In this document: piece by piece, positions 36,174 to 46,790 of the stretch
How positions within the stretch are numbered: position 1 is the stretch's first letter
How the letters are laid out: every line of letters begins with the position of its first letter
NCBI GenBank assembly: GCA_034509755.1
Contig: CM067545.1
Span: forward strand, 44,075,062-44,139,061
DNA length: 64,000 bases
Direction: 5' to 3'
Origin: Anisodus tanguticus
Taxonomy: Eukaryota; Streptophyta; Magnoliopsida; Solanales; Solanaceae
Program-made: the position numbers and the translations under genes
Notes under the pieces: model-generated
Database searches by the model: none
The model's input: only the letters and a program-made list of their open reading frames with translations
Told to the model about the DNA's origin: nothing

Positions 36174-37208
36174 TATGATGACAAATCTGAAGCTCAAGCA
36201 CAACTAGTGAGTTCCTAAGCGTCATTGTGATTAAGGTTTTTTCTTACTTGCTTTGTTATATCACGGTGTCATACTTGCTTTTGTACTCCCTCCCTCCGTT
36301 CCAATCGGATGACCTATTATGTGTTACCATATGAGTCTTACCTAGAGGAGATTCAGAATGATAGTTAAAATGTATATAAAGTAGAGTGTCAAAGAAATGT
36401 CACATCTAGTTAAAATTTGTAAAAGAATCTGAGCATTTGGTTATTTTGTCTGTTTCTACATAAAAAAAAGATAGTGTTAGCTTAAAGTTATATATGACGC
36501 CTAATTCCCAAGCCAGTTGGGGTCGACTGATTGACTCCTCGAATTAGTTCGACTATTTTTATGCTAACCGTCACCCTATTGTACATCTCTTTTATCTCGG
36601 CTTGTGACCTGTTATACTTTGCACATAGGCGGGATTTGTAAGTTCACATTTTTTGTCAGAAAATTATCATATTAGGATTTTCATCCAAGGAAGGTCAAGT
36701 AGCTTCGGGATAAGGGGAAAAGAAGTAGCTCCATTAACTAGGAGTCTAGGACAGAGAAAGTAGCACTCAACTTTTTCTCTATTATTTTTTTTGTGGAACT
36801 TCATGAAACGGATAAATTATTTTTCCATCTACCAACATGTCATTGTTAAATGATTCCTGAACATGATTTGTCTAGTGGTGTGTCATACTATGTTTATAAT
36901 CGATGAACTAAGCAAAATTTAATTGCACATATGGAAGAGAGAAGATCAAAAAGAAGAGTGAGTTATTGTTGTTGATTTCTAGCAGACTGGTAGCTCTCTT
37001 ATTTACTGTTCTTAGAGAGAGAAAGTTTCCAGCAAAAACCAGATATTCAACATAGTCATTCGCCAGGAGAGTAAGTGAGTATCAAATGGATAAACAAGGA
37101 AACAGGTTGCAAAGGCTGTTAGGATCTATCAAATGAATCTGTTCCCAACATCTTGCAAAATACATCTCCACAAATATTTGTTTATCCAGGTATTGAGTTG
37201 AAAATTTT
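36174..37208. other. 3' flank of the FKBP gene; no gene
   Basis: The start is probably 3' UTR. A Stowaway-type end (ACTCCCTCCCTCCGTTCC) is at 36284-36302. CCCAAGCCAGTTGGGGTCG at 36508-36526 looks like a piece of a LINE or SINE. Nothing coding is supported. Confidence 0.5.
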
Positions 37209-37232
37209 CCAGGTTTACTCTGTCCCTTGTTT
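37209..37232. repeat. 24-bp target-site duplication of RTE LINE 1 (left copy)
   Basis: Starts CCAGGTTTACTC and ends CCCTTGTTT; an identical 24-bp copy is at 42507-42530. It defines the exact ends of the LINE. Confidence 0.95.
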
Positions 37233-37651
37233 ACAACAACAACATACTCATTGAAATCCCACAACGTGGGTCTGGGGAAGGTAGAGTGTACGCAGACCTT
37301 ACCTCTACCTTGGTAGGTAGAGCGGTTGTTTCCGAGAGACCCTCGGCTCAAGCCAAAGCATAAGCACAAGCAAAGCAAGAGAAACGGTCAGACCCGGACA
37401 AGAAATTTAAAGCAGTATCAAAATGCTGGTATCAAAAGCGAATAAGCAATGCTAGCGCATTCTGAGAAAAGAAGCAGTAACTAACGCAGGTAAATAGGAT
37501 AAACAAAGTATACTAAAGAACACATAGCAACAGAAATCAAACGATACTATAAAGCAATACTGCTCCTACTAGTGTGATAGGCTAAGAGGGCCTACAATAA
37601 TAGCACTACAACTACCAGTTTGTAAGCGTAAGTAGCACTACGCTCGACTAC

Positions 37652-37838
37652 CTATTACCCTTCTACCCTTATCTGTGTCCTACAAAACCCCCTATCTAAG
37701 GTCATGTCCTCAGTAAGTTGCACCTGCGTCATATATTGTCTAATCACCTCTCCCCAATACTTCTTCGGCCAACCTCTACCCCCTCTTGAACCCGTCCATA
37801 GCCAATCTCTCACACCTCCGCACTAATTCATTTGTGTC
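37652..37838 (-). pseudogene. RTE LINE 1 C-terminal segment, cut off by Copia E
   Basis: The minus strand encodes V-R-R-C-E-R-L-A-M-D-G-F, then after a one-base insertion R-G-W-P-K-K-Y-W-G-E-V-I and a final D-M-T-L-D-R segment ending in a stop at about 37652. This is the typical end of plant RTE polyproteins. It continues the frame left at 39183 on the other side of Copia E. Confidence 0.85.
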
Positions 37839-38049
37839 TGTAAGAATATTTTCCTCAATATTCATCTTCCAACAATGTGGTAATTATACCACTATTACAA
37901 GCTACAATTATGCTAATGATATGATGAAGTTAAGATCATGCCATCTAATCTTCCTAAGATAATGCTAATCTACCTACCATATACATGCGATTCTACCAAT
38001 CAATTATAATAATGAGTAATTACAATAGTAATGAATAATTATTCTATCA
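37839..38049 (-). repeat. 3' LTR of Copia E
   Basis: 211 bp; on the + strand TGTAAGAATATT to TATTCTATCA. The adjacent CTCCCCCGCAG is the complement of the purine tract. Confidence 0.93.
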
Positions 38050-38785
38050 CTCCCCCGCAGTCAAAGCGGGAGGTAGGCGTATGCTGAGACTGTCCTGAAA
38101 ATCCTCAAATAATACCAGCGGAAGAGCTTTAGTAAACATATCTGCAATCTGATAGCGTGACGGAACATGCAACACACGCATTTGTCCGCGAGCGACCTTT
38201 TCACGAACAAAGTGGATATCGAGCTCAATATATTTAGTGCGTTGATGGTTGACCGGATTCCCGGAGAGGCAGATAACACTAACATTATCAAAGTACACCA
38301 ATGTTGCTTTCGGCGAACCAATGTTCTTGAGTTAATCCGTTAAAACTTTGAGACGTTGACAATAAGCGGATGTATTTGGGAAATCCGCCATGTCCGTAGT
38401 GGAGAATTCTTGCTCCAACGTGACGGCGCGGGAATTCTTGTTATCTTGAAAGATATCCCGTAAGCGATTCCAAGCCTCCATTACCATGGAATTGAGTTCT
38501 ATTATTGTGTGCAACAAATCGCTTGATATTATTGCATAAATCCATGAAAGAACTGTCACATCAAGTGTGAGCCATAGTTCTTTTTCATCATCGGTTAACA
38601 CCTTTTCCTTGCCCGTTTCCGGTGGGATAATGTGATGAATAACCCGGTGAGAGCGACAACAAATTTTAAAGAGTTCTGCCTAAGTTGCGTAATACACATT
38701 TTCCATCTCAGGAGTGATGGAAATGTGAGTTTTGATGTTGGATAACGGTGAGAGCGGGATGAAAAGTGGATTTAGAGTCAGACAT
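38047..38785 (-). pseudogene. Copia E gag-RNase H fusion
   Basis: The frame at 38332-38601 codes Gag (L-D-V-T-V-L-S-W, W-N-R-L-R-D-I-F-Q, T-L-E-Q-E-F) and ends at a TAA where relatives have a Gln codon. Past that stop the same frame continues through L-K-N-I-G-S-P (Gag) directly into K-A-T-L-V-Y-F-D-N (RNase H). It then runs to the D-M-F-T-K-A-L end near 38100. Deletion of the pol core therefore left the two parts in register. Upstream of 38601 the gag start lies in a shifted frame. Relatives' domain order supports the reading. Confidence 0.82.
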
Positions 38786-38936
38786 TGTCGACCAAACAAA
38801 GAAAGAAATAATGGAAAAAGAAAAATGAGGGTGGCCAACGGTAGTGGGAGGAAGTCAAATTGGCCGAGGAGGTGGTCGACGGTTTGGGTGAAATTTTTTG
38901 TGGGGGTAGGATCTTTTTCCTAATCTTCTGATACCA

Positions 38937-39182
38937 TGTAAGAATATTTCCTTAATATTCATCTTCCAACAATGTGGTAATTATACCACAATTACAAGCT
39001 ACAATTATGCTAATGAAATGATATGATGAAGCTAAGATCATGCCATCTACTCTTCCTAAGATAATGCTAATCTACCTACCATATACATGTGATTCTACCA
39101 ATCAATTATAATAATGAGTAATTACAATAGTAATGAATAATTATTCTATCAATTACAATAGTAATGAATAATTATTATATCA
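38937..39182 (-). repeat. 5' LTR of Copia E with duplicated outer end
   Basis: 246 bp. It matches the 3' LTR, but its outermost 31 bp (ATTACAATAGTAATGAATAA to TATCA, 39152-39182) is an extra copy of the preceding LTR end. The target duplication GTGTC abuts the longer form. Confidence 0.9.
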
Positions 39183-40680
39183 GTGTCTCTTCTCTGCACA
39201 TGCCCGAACCATCTCAACCTCGCTTCCCGCATCTTTTTCTCCACCGAGGCCACTTCCACTCTGTCCCGGATATCATCATTTCTAATCCTATCTCTCCTTG
39301 TATGCCCACACATCCATCTCAGCATCCTCATCTCCGCAACTTTCATCTTTTGGATGTGTGAAGTCTTGACTGGCCAACACTCCGCCCCATACAACATAGT
39401 CGGGCTAATCACCACCCTATAGAACTTGCCTTTTAAGTTTTGGCGGCACCTTTTTTCGCACAAGACTCCAGATGCGAGCCTTTATTTCATCCACCTTGCC
39501 CCAATATGATGTGTGACATCGTCATCAATCTCTCATTTCCCTTGGATAATAGAACCGAGGTACTTGAAGCTTCCTTTCTTCCAAATGACCTGAGTACCAA
39601 GCCTCACTTCCACGCCTGTCTCAAGGTCACTACCGTTACTGAACTTCCACTCCAAGTATTTTGTCTTGGTCCTACTCAGCCTGAACCTTTTAGACTTCAG
39701 AGTCTGTCTCCAAACTTCCAGCTTAGCATTCACTCCGCTGCGAATCTCATCAATCAGGACTATGTCGTTTGCGAATAATATACACCATGGCACCTCCCCT
39801 TGGATTTGTCGCATCAGTCCATCCATCACCAAGACAATAAGAATGGATTAAGAGTTAATCCCTGGTGCAGCCCCATCATCACTGTGAAGTGCTCTGAGTC
39901 CCTTCCTACTGTTTGTACCCTGGTATTGGTTCCATCATACATATCCTTGATCGCCCTAGTGTATGCCATATGTACACCTCTAACCTCCAAACATCTCCAT
40001 AGAACCTCCATAGGGACTTTGTCGTATGCCTTCTGGAGTTCGATGAAAATCATATGTAAGTCTCTCTTCCTCTCCGTATACTGCTCTACCAACTCCCTAA
40101 TAAGATGAATGGCTTCTGTAGTCGAACGCTTCGGCATGAATCCAAACTGGTTCTCAGAAATAGACACGCCTCTTTTCACCCTCATCTCCACGACCCTTTC
40201 CCAAACTTTCATAGTGTGGCTTAGCAGCTTAATACCCCTATAGCTGTTGCAACTCTGGATATCACATTTGTTCTTGTACAAAGGAATCATTGTACTCCAC
40301 CTCCATTCTTCGGGCATTCTCGCCGCCTTAAAATGACGCTAAACAACTCCGTCAGCCACTCCAAATCTGCCCTGCCTGCGCTCTTCCAAAATTCAACTGG
40401 AATCTCATCAGGCCCGTCGCTCGTCCCCTCCGCATCTTGCGAACAACACCTTTAACTTCCTCAACCTTAATGTTTCTACAATACCCAAAATTTCGGTACC
40501 TATCAGATCGCTCCAGGTCTCCCAGCACAATGTTTCTATCTCCTTCTTCATTCAAGAGTTTATGGAAGTAAGACTGCCACCTCCGCCTAATATGCGTGTC
40601 CTCTACCAGTACTTTGCCGTCCTCGTCCTTGATGCACCTCACATGATCCAGGTCACGGGCTCTCCTCTCCCTCGCCTTGG
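39183..40680 (-). pseudogene. RTE LINE 1 reverse transcriptase remnant
   Basis: Minus-strand frames from 40642 to 39183 show the RT fingers and palm: P-E-E-W-R-W-S-T-M-I-P-L-Y-K-N-K (about 40300), Y-R-G-I-K-L-L-S-H, N-Q-F-G-F-M-P-K-R-S-T-T-E-A-I (about 40140) and F-I-E-L-Q-K-A-Y-D-K-V-P (about 40020). The catalytic box reads F-A-N-D (about 39765), where the family has F/Y-A-D-D, so the RT should be inactive. The late part L-Y-G-A-E-C-W-P-V-K and R-M-L-R-W-M-C-G-H-T follows at 39149-39463. The frame ends at the Copia E insertion. Confidence 0.9.
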
Positions 40681-40956
40681 CTAGTCTTTACAACTCCTTA
40701 TTCTCGCCTTTTTCCTCTAATTCCACATATAGGCGTTCAAAAGTCGCCGTTTTCGTCGCCGTAACCGCTAGTTTTGCCTCCTTCCTCGCCATCTTATACA
40801 ATTCCCTATTCGTCCACTTCTTCACCTCATTCTTGCTTTCTACCAATTTCGCATATGTTTTTTTCGCTTCCACCTTCTCTTGAACTTTACCATTGCACCA
40901 CCAGTCCCCTCGATGCCCACCACGACTACCCTGCGAGACCCCTAGCACTTCTCTAG

Positions 40957-41182
40957 TGATAGAATACTTATTCATTACTATTGTAATTGATAGAATAATT
41001 ATTCATTACTATTGTAATTACTCATTATTATAATTGATTGGTAGAATCACATGTATATGGTAGGTAGATTAGCATCCACTATAAACATGTGATTCTACCA
41101 ATCAATTATAATAATAAGTAATTACAATATTAATGAATAATTATTCTATCAATTACAATAGTAATGAATAATTATTCTATCA
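40957..41182. mobile_element. Palindromic insertion of two opposed Copia E-type LTR ends
   Basis: A 226-bp insertion in RTE LINE 1, flanked by a perfect target duplication TCTAG (40952-40956 and 41183-41187). The left arm (40957-41075) starts TGATAGAATA and the right arm (41076-41182) ends TATTCTATCA. The arms are inverted copies over about 100 bp with about five mismatches. Both arms match the outer (U3) end of the Copia E LTR family, including its 31-bp end duplication. There is no internal element sequence. Confidence 0.9.
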
Positions 41183-42115
41183 TCTAGCTACCTCTCGAAT
41201 GCAACTGGCCGTCCTGTCCCACATACCGATCGCATCCCCGCTACTCCCCGAATCCCCCTTGGCTATCAACCTCTCCCCCATCTCCTTTGCGCTAGCCATG
41301 GTCAAACTCCCCCATTTGATTCTTAACTTGTCATCCCCAAACCTCTTCTTCTTCTCCCTCTTGATCTCCAATTCCATTACCAAAAGCTTATGTAGGGTTG
41401 TAAGATACTCCCTCGGAATAACCTTGCAGTCTTTACAAAGACCGATGTCATCCTTACTAAGGAGAAAAAAGTCTATATGAGTCTTAGCCACCGAACTACG
41501 GAAAGTCTCCAAGTGCTCCTCTTTCTTCAGAAACCTCGAATTGGCTATCACCATCCCAAAAGATCTAGCGAACTCCAAAAGTGAGACGCCTCCCCCGTTC
41601 ATGCCCCCGAGGTCAAAGCCTCCATGCACGTCGTCATAACCCCCGAAAGTGACCCGATATGTCCATTGAAATTCCCTCCTACAAATAACTTCTCAGTGGG
41701 TGGTATACCTCCTACCACTTCATCCAAATCCTCCCAAAAGCGCCTCTTATCCTCCTCGTCCAAGCCTGCCTGCGGCGCGTAAGCACTAATAATGTTCATA
41801 GTGAACCTTCCAACTACCAACTTAATCATCATCATCCTGTCATTGACCCTCATAACCTCTACCACCTGATCCCTTAGCTCGTTGTCTACCAAAATGCCTA
41901 CCCCATTCCTATACTTCGACCTACCTAAGAACCATAATTTATACCCGTCTACATCCTTAGCCTGAGGTCCTACCCATTTGGTCTCCTGGACACATGCTAT
42001 ATTAATCTTCCTCCTCTTAAGAATCTTAACTAGCTCTATGGACTTCCCCGTTAAAGTCCCAATGTTCCAAGACCCTATTCTCAGCCTAGCATCTCCCTTA
42101 CCCCACTTACCCCCC
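41183..42115 (-). pseudogene. RTE LINE 1 endonuclease remnant
   Basis: Minus-strand frames from about 42115 carry an apurinic-type endonuclease: Q-E-T-K-W near 41980, G-V-G-I-L-V-D near 41890, I-S-A-Y-A-P-Q-A-G near 41780, and G-G-N-F-N-G-H-I-G near 41670, where the catalytic Asp of G-D-F-N is Asn. The later D-F-F-L motif (T-H-I-D-F-F-L-L) is at about 41480. The nick made by this domain would start target-primed reverse transcription. Frames shift near 41600, and the junction to the RT is interrupted by the palindromic insertion. Confidence 0.87.
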
Positions 42116-42506
42116 TAACTCTCGCCCCCGTTCCCGACCGAGAATATACTCTAGTCTACCATCAGTCACCAGCATCAACTAATCAAAGGTTTACACATAA
42201 AACAGGAACGCCAAGAATATATAACTAAAGGCAAGAAGAGTAAATGCAAGAACGTAAAGGCAAGAAGCAATACAGTGAAGCGTCAAATTTAAATACAAGA
42301 ATAGAGACAAAGAATAGATACGAGCAACTGGAGGTACCAACTCCAGTTGAACCAAAGTTTAACTACAAAAATAACCGACAAATAATGAATATGGGCCACC
42401 GGAGGTACCAACTCCAGGTGGATAGCACCTGTCCGCCGCCAGAAATCCCGCCGGAAATCCTTGCTCACTGCCGGAATTCAAGCTTCTGGGTCGATTTTCA
42501 AGATAA

Positions 42507-42530
42507 CCAGGTTTACTCTGTCCCTTGTTT
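42507..42530. repeat. 24-bp target-site duplication of RTE LINE 1 (right copy)
   Basis: Identical to 37209-37232. It marks the 5' end of the LINE. Confidence 0.95.
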
Positions 42531-42689
42531 CATTCTAATAAATGGACTCGGGATGACTCAAAATAAATGTGGTAGAAGGGTAGAGGGATGGGCCCATTAT
42601 CCTGTGTCTCCAAGGCTGTGATTGGTCTGAGGGTTGGCTCCAAATGGATTTCAGTCATTAATTTTTTTTTTTTAAAATAGTGATAAAAA

Positions 42690-45030
42690 TGTGGAGTGAT
42701 TCTAGTTGCCATTCTTAGCCGAAGTACTGCCACAGTGACATTGTGCAGTCCAATGACTCCATTTCAGATGCTGTCTCTAGAGAAGATGAATCCTTGAATG
42801 ATTTTCTATATGGGTTCTGGTAATGTTTCAAGAATTCTCGAACTCTAACATGGTCATTAACTTTTAATGAGGTAAGAATGAATTCAGATTAGATACTTAC
42901 CAAAAAATAACAATACTAATGAATTCAGAAATAGAATTATAAAGTGTTTGTCAAAAGCTGTTCTGCAGTGTCTTTTTCCCCATTATTCATGTGCTGGAAG
43001 TTCTTCTTTGGATAGAGATCTTTGAGTTCCTATCTTTTGGCACCATAATTGGTTAGATCAAGGCAGCATGCAAGGAAAATATATCCTGGTAAAGCAACCT
43101 TATTCATATCGTACCTACCGGCTACTGATTAGGAGCATTTTTCATTGGAATGGCATAGCAAGTACTCATTCTTCTGTGTGTTCCCTCTCATTTGGCATGA
43201 TGTATTTGTTTTGAGTTACTTGAAATCTGTGGCCTTACGGGGTAACAAGTTTCAATATCCTGCAGGTTGCGTAGCTAACACTTGAAGATCTTATGCAGAA
43301 AATATTGACTTCTCGTTTCTTCAGTGATGCAGGGCTTGTTTAATATACTGACATATTGTTGACCTTTTGACATAGGATCCTCCCAGAATTCGTTTGAATG
43401 AAGATAGAGAGGTGACAGTTCCTTGAATAAAAGTAAGTGAAGAATCACATGGCTTTCACCATACAAGATCAACTTACCTAATGGTTAGGAGTGCTTGCAG
43501 GTGCCATCTTCTGGTATCATTTTTGAGTTGATAATCTTAGTTCCTAACATTGTGTATAATTGACTGTTTTACTTGATTAAAGTACATGCAAATTAGAGTT
43601 TCATGTACAAAATACTTGAATATCTTGTATAATTACTACATGTATATTTTGTGACGGATACCATTGCAATTAAATATTATACCCGTTTATTGGTACTCCC
43701 TCGCTTGTACGGTCCGCATAGTGCTTACAGGCAATATCACTGGCCTCAATGAAGCATCATGTACAAGTTCACCCTTCACTATGCAACATGAAGTCACAAA
43801 GAGTCAAGACAATTCCATTTGGCCTCTTTTTTTTTTTTTTAAAATAATAATAATTGGGTTACCTATTATCTCCCATCAACACATGTATTGGGCAACTCTT
43901 CCCTCCAAAGCTTAGATAAGTACTTAGGAAGAAATGACCTAACATTTTTTATTTCTACTATAGTTTGAAACTTGGTCTCTTAGATTTTCACCAACTTTAT
44001 AGATTGCTGTCATACCCTTGGTGTATTATATTTGGCCTCTTTTCCACAGTCATCTTTAGCAAAATTATTGCAATACTGGAGGAGATCCTAGGTTGAAACT
44101 ACCTGAATTATGGGACTCTTTGATGCCATAGCTAAAATAATGCATATGAAGGATGACACACATCCACCATTTTGAAGGACTATGTTGATGGTTTCAAACA
44201 TATCCTTTGGGATCTTGTCCAAGGTACATGCACCCACTACTATACTAATTGAACTATGATTTATATAATGTTTTTCTGAATCTTGAGATTGATCTGCTCA
44301 TGTAATTGTTGTGAATCGTCTTCACGTGATTTGGTCTAGTAACACCAACTGCATCCAATGGCATCATTTTATGTACTTGTTTTGATGTTTTATATCCTTG
44401 TCTATCTTCGAATGGGAAAAATAACTTCTGTCATGTGTTTATGCCGCCAAACTACATTACTGAGTATGGTTAGTGAAAAAATTAAGGTGAAAATGCATGT
44501 GATAACAGTTTATGTCAAAACATATTCCCCGAAAATGGAAGTTGCATGTTTTTGCCCGCTCCTGGTTCATGATGGAATCCATTGAATGTGTTGGCAAAAC
44601 ACGGGATTACGGTCGAAAAACGGAGGTTTCCTGGCTCCACTTCACTTGGAAGACGTGGTACTCATTAGCGCCGCGAAAATCCTTCTCTATACAAATTTTT
44701 GGACGATGTTTTTGAACAGAGCTTTGATAGGCGAGAGGTGTAAGCACCGTGAGGTGTGAAGGGATCTCGTACTAAACGAAACGACTTGGTCATGGGAGAG
44801 AATTCATCAACATTTGATTTGAAGCAGAAAATCCTTCAGATGAAGAAGCTTTCCACATATCCTCGATCTCTTTCTCGATGGGAAACATAGCTAAATGGAT
44901 TTGGCAGTAATTAGCCACCAACTTTTGACTTTATTTCAGCTTACAGTTATATGTACTTTTGTCTAGAACTAGAGCAGTTTAGGAGCTATACGCAAGACCT
45001 AGAGAAAGGACGAAGTCTCTTTTTACTTTT
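42690..45030 (+). repeat. Dispersed duplicated unit, copy 1
   Basis: Matches 57148-58520 in the same orientation and order. Examples are ATGGGTTCTGG with AATGTTTCAAGA at 42810 against 57265, CCTCAATGAAGCATCATGTA at 43744 against 57693, and ATCCAATGGCATCA at 44353 against 58263. Copy 1 has about 390 bp extra near 42990-43380 and about 550 bp extra near 44400-44950. No coding is seen. Confidence 0.8.
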
Positions 45031-45334
45031 CTGGAAAAGGTTCAAATATACTCCTTCGGGTCCACTTTACTTGTCGTTCTTACTAAAACTATATGGTCCA
45101 AAATAGTTGTCATTTTAGAAAATCAAGATACAATTGTATACATTCTTCCAATTTGCCCTTTGTAATATTTATCTTAAAAAGAATAAACATTGACTAATTA
45201 GCATAGAAAATCTAAGTGGAGAGCATGTACACATACCCAAATTTTGATATTGCTTAGTAAAAGAAATTAAAGAGAGAATATTTATTGAAGAGAGATTAAC
45301 ATTCTAAATGATTGCTTTGGGAATCTTGAAATAT

Positions 45335-45715
45335 GTGGTATTGGGGAGTTATTAGAAACAACAAGGGAAACTGGGTAGTAGGCTTCAGCAAAGGACTGCC
45401 TAGTGCCACTAATACCTATGCAGAACTAACAACTATTATGCAGGACTACAGTTAGCTCATGAACATAACCTCATGCCACTGGAGATCAACTATGATTCAA
45501 AAGAGGTAATTATAATGATCAAATAAGGCCATATACCTTCTATGTCTATTATCTCTGAATGCAGGTCCTTGATGCACAAACTGGGCCATCCAAAACTAAA
45601 GCGTATATATCGTGAGCAGAACATGATGGTAGATATACCAGCTAAGGAGGGAGCAAGGAAGGAAATCTTTGATGGTGCAAAGTTTTTTGTAGTACCCCTT
45701 GTGTTGTAAATGTTT
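45335..45715 (+). pseudogene. LINE-type RNase H domain relic
   Basis: The + strand encodes N-N-K-G-N-W-V-V-G-F-S, T-N-T-Y-A-E-L-T, then after a one-base shift E-I-N-Y-D-S-K-E-V-I. This is the plant non-LTR RNase H pattern with its Asp and Glu positions. The end is degraded. It is a free-standing fragment with no RT next to it. Confidence 0.6.
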
Positions 45716-46753
45716 TTTGGAAAGATGTTATGGGTCAAACTTATGATCATAGTGTCAATCTTGTGACATTCAAACAATGACCAATGCGCTGAATCATATA
45801 ACAGACATAAGCCTGGACAATGGGTAACTTGTATTTTGTTATATATATATATATATAAGTACTAGTATATGTTTTACAAAAGAAAACATTCTAAATGATT
45901 AAAGATAATAAATAAGGATATGATAGTCAAAATACATAATTCTCTTAAGGGACTTGTAAATAAAAATATGTTCTTGCAGTTCAATAGTTGGTCGAAATAT
46001 ACTCTTACTTTAATTGGAGCCCCCAATTAATTTAGTTAGCTAATTAATAAATGAACGGGGTCAAATATACCCTTAAAGTATATGAAATCGCGTAAAATAT
46101 CCTTTGTTATTAATACTCAATCAAACTTTTAACCAAGTTTTAAAAATTAGTTCTCTGACTGACAACCCTCTTCTAACAACTGATTTTTTTTTATAGAAGT
46201 GCTCTGTTAAGAAAATCAACTCTTGAAGATTGTTGTTATTCCAAGAATTATTACTTTAGACACTGTAATTACCTTTTATTTTTATAACATGGTAAAAATA
46301 ATCTCATTCTAAATAGACATTGTAATTGCCTTTTATTTTCATAACATGGTGAAAATTATCTCATCCTTATTTAGAACACAAATATAGTAAAGAGAATATG
46401 TGAATCTTTTCTAAAAAAAACTCGGTAAACTGATAAATTACAATTTTCATCACCGAGAATATAAATGTTTGTTGCATCGATATGTTGTTTACAATATTAG
46501 TATGTATAAAATAATATTATTAACTTAAGCTAAACTATTTAAATTTAGATTTTAAATTTGGTGCTTTATCTTTGGTTATTATAATTTATATAAACACGAG
46601 TAGAAAAGAAATATTAATCGGTACATATTTAATGTTGAATCTCATTTGCTTCATGTAATACTCCAAAAATTGATTATTGAGGTCAAAAGTGGCATGGGAC
46701 TTTGGGTTATTTTTGTGTTTTATTGACATCAAAGAAAGAGAAGGGTAAAACAA

Positions 46754-46772
46754 AAACCCTAAACCCTGGGCT
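46754..46772 (+). promoter_or_regulatory. Telo-box and site II motif of RPA12
   Basis: AAACCCTAAACCCT (46754-46767) is a double telo-box, overlapped by TGGGCT (46767-46772), a site II element. They sit 19-37 bp before the RPA12 start codon. This pair is known in plants from promoters and leaders of ribosome-biogenesis and translation genes, which suits a Pol I subunit. Confidence 0.75.
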
Positions 46773-46790
46773 CGCCTCAGTCACTTAGAT

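Larger units (their letters stand above)
37839..39182 (-). mobile_element. Copia E, 1.34-kb internally deleted LTR element nested in RTE LINE 1
   Basis: Two LTRs (37839-38049 and 38937-39182) flank only about 890 bp of internal sequence. The target duplication GTGTC is at 37834-37838 and 39183-39187. The internal part keeps the primer site (38925-38936, complement of TGGTATCAGAAG), a gag start (ATG complement near 38783-38785) and the extreme C-terminal RNase H. Protease, integrase and RT are gone. The interior is related to Copia A and B, but the LTRs are of another family. Its mobility would depend on proteins from full-length relatives. Confidence 0.93.
37233..42506 (-). mobile_element. 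RTE-type LINE 1, complete in length, with two nested insertions
   Basis: On the minus strand it runs 5' UTR (to about 42120), apurinic endonuclease, reverse transcriptase and a C-terminal basic domain, ending in a 3' tail with (TTG)n at 37233-37244. The identical 24-bp target duplications mark both ends. Within it sit Copia E (37839-39182) and a palindromic insertion (40957-41182), each with its own 5-bp duplication, so they came later. Without them the LINE is about 3.7 kb. Coding frames are broken and two catalytic positions are changed. The 3' UTR (37240-37650) resembles the conserved Solanaceae RTE/SINE tail. Confidence 0.93.
42531..46753. other. Gene-free region upstream of RPA12
   Basis: Contains one copy of a duplicated unit (42690-45030), a LINE RNase H relic (45335-45710), a short TA run at 45841-45857 and otherwise AT-rich spacer. 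No host gene is supported. Confidence 0.55.

Noticed and set aside
39164..40108. Several + strand frames over RTE LINE 1
   Set aside because: They are antisense to clear RT motifs on the minus strand.
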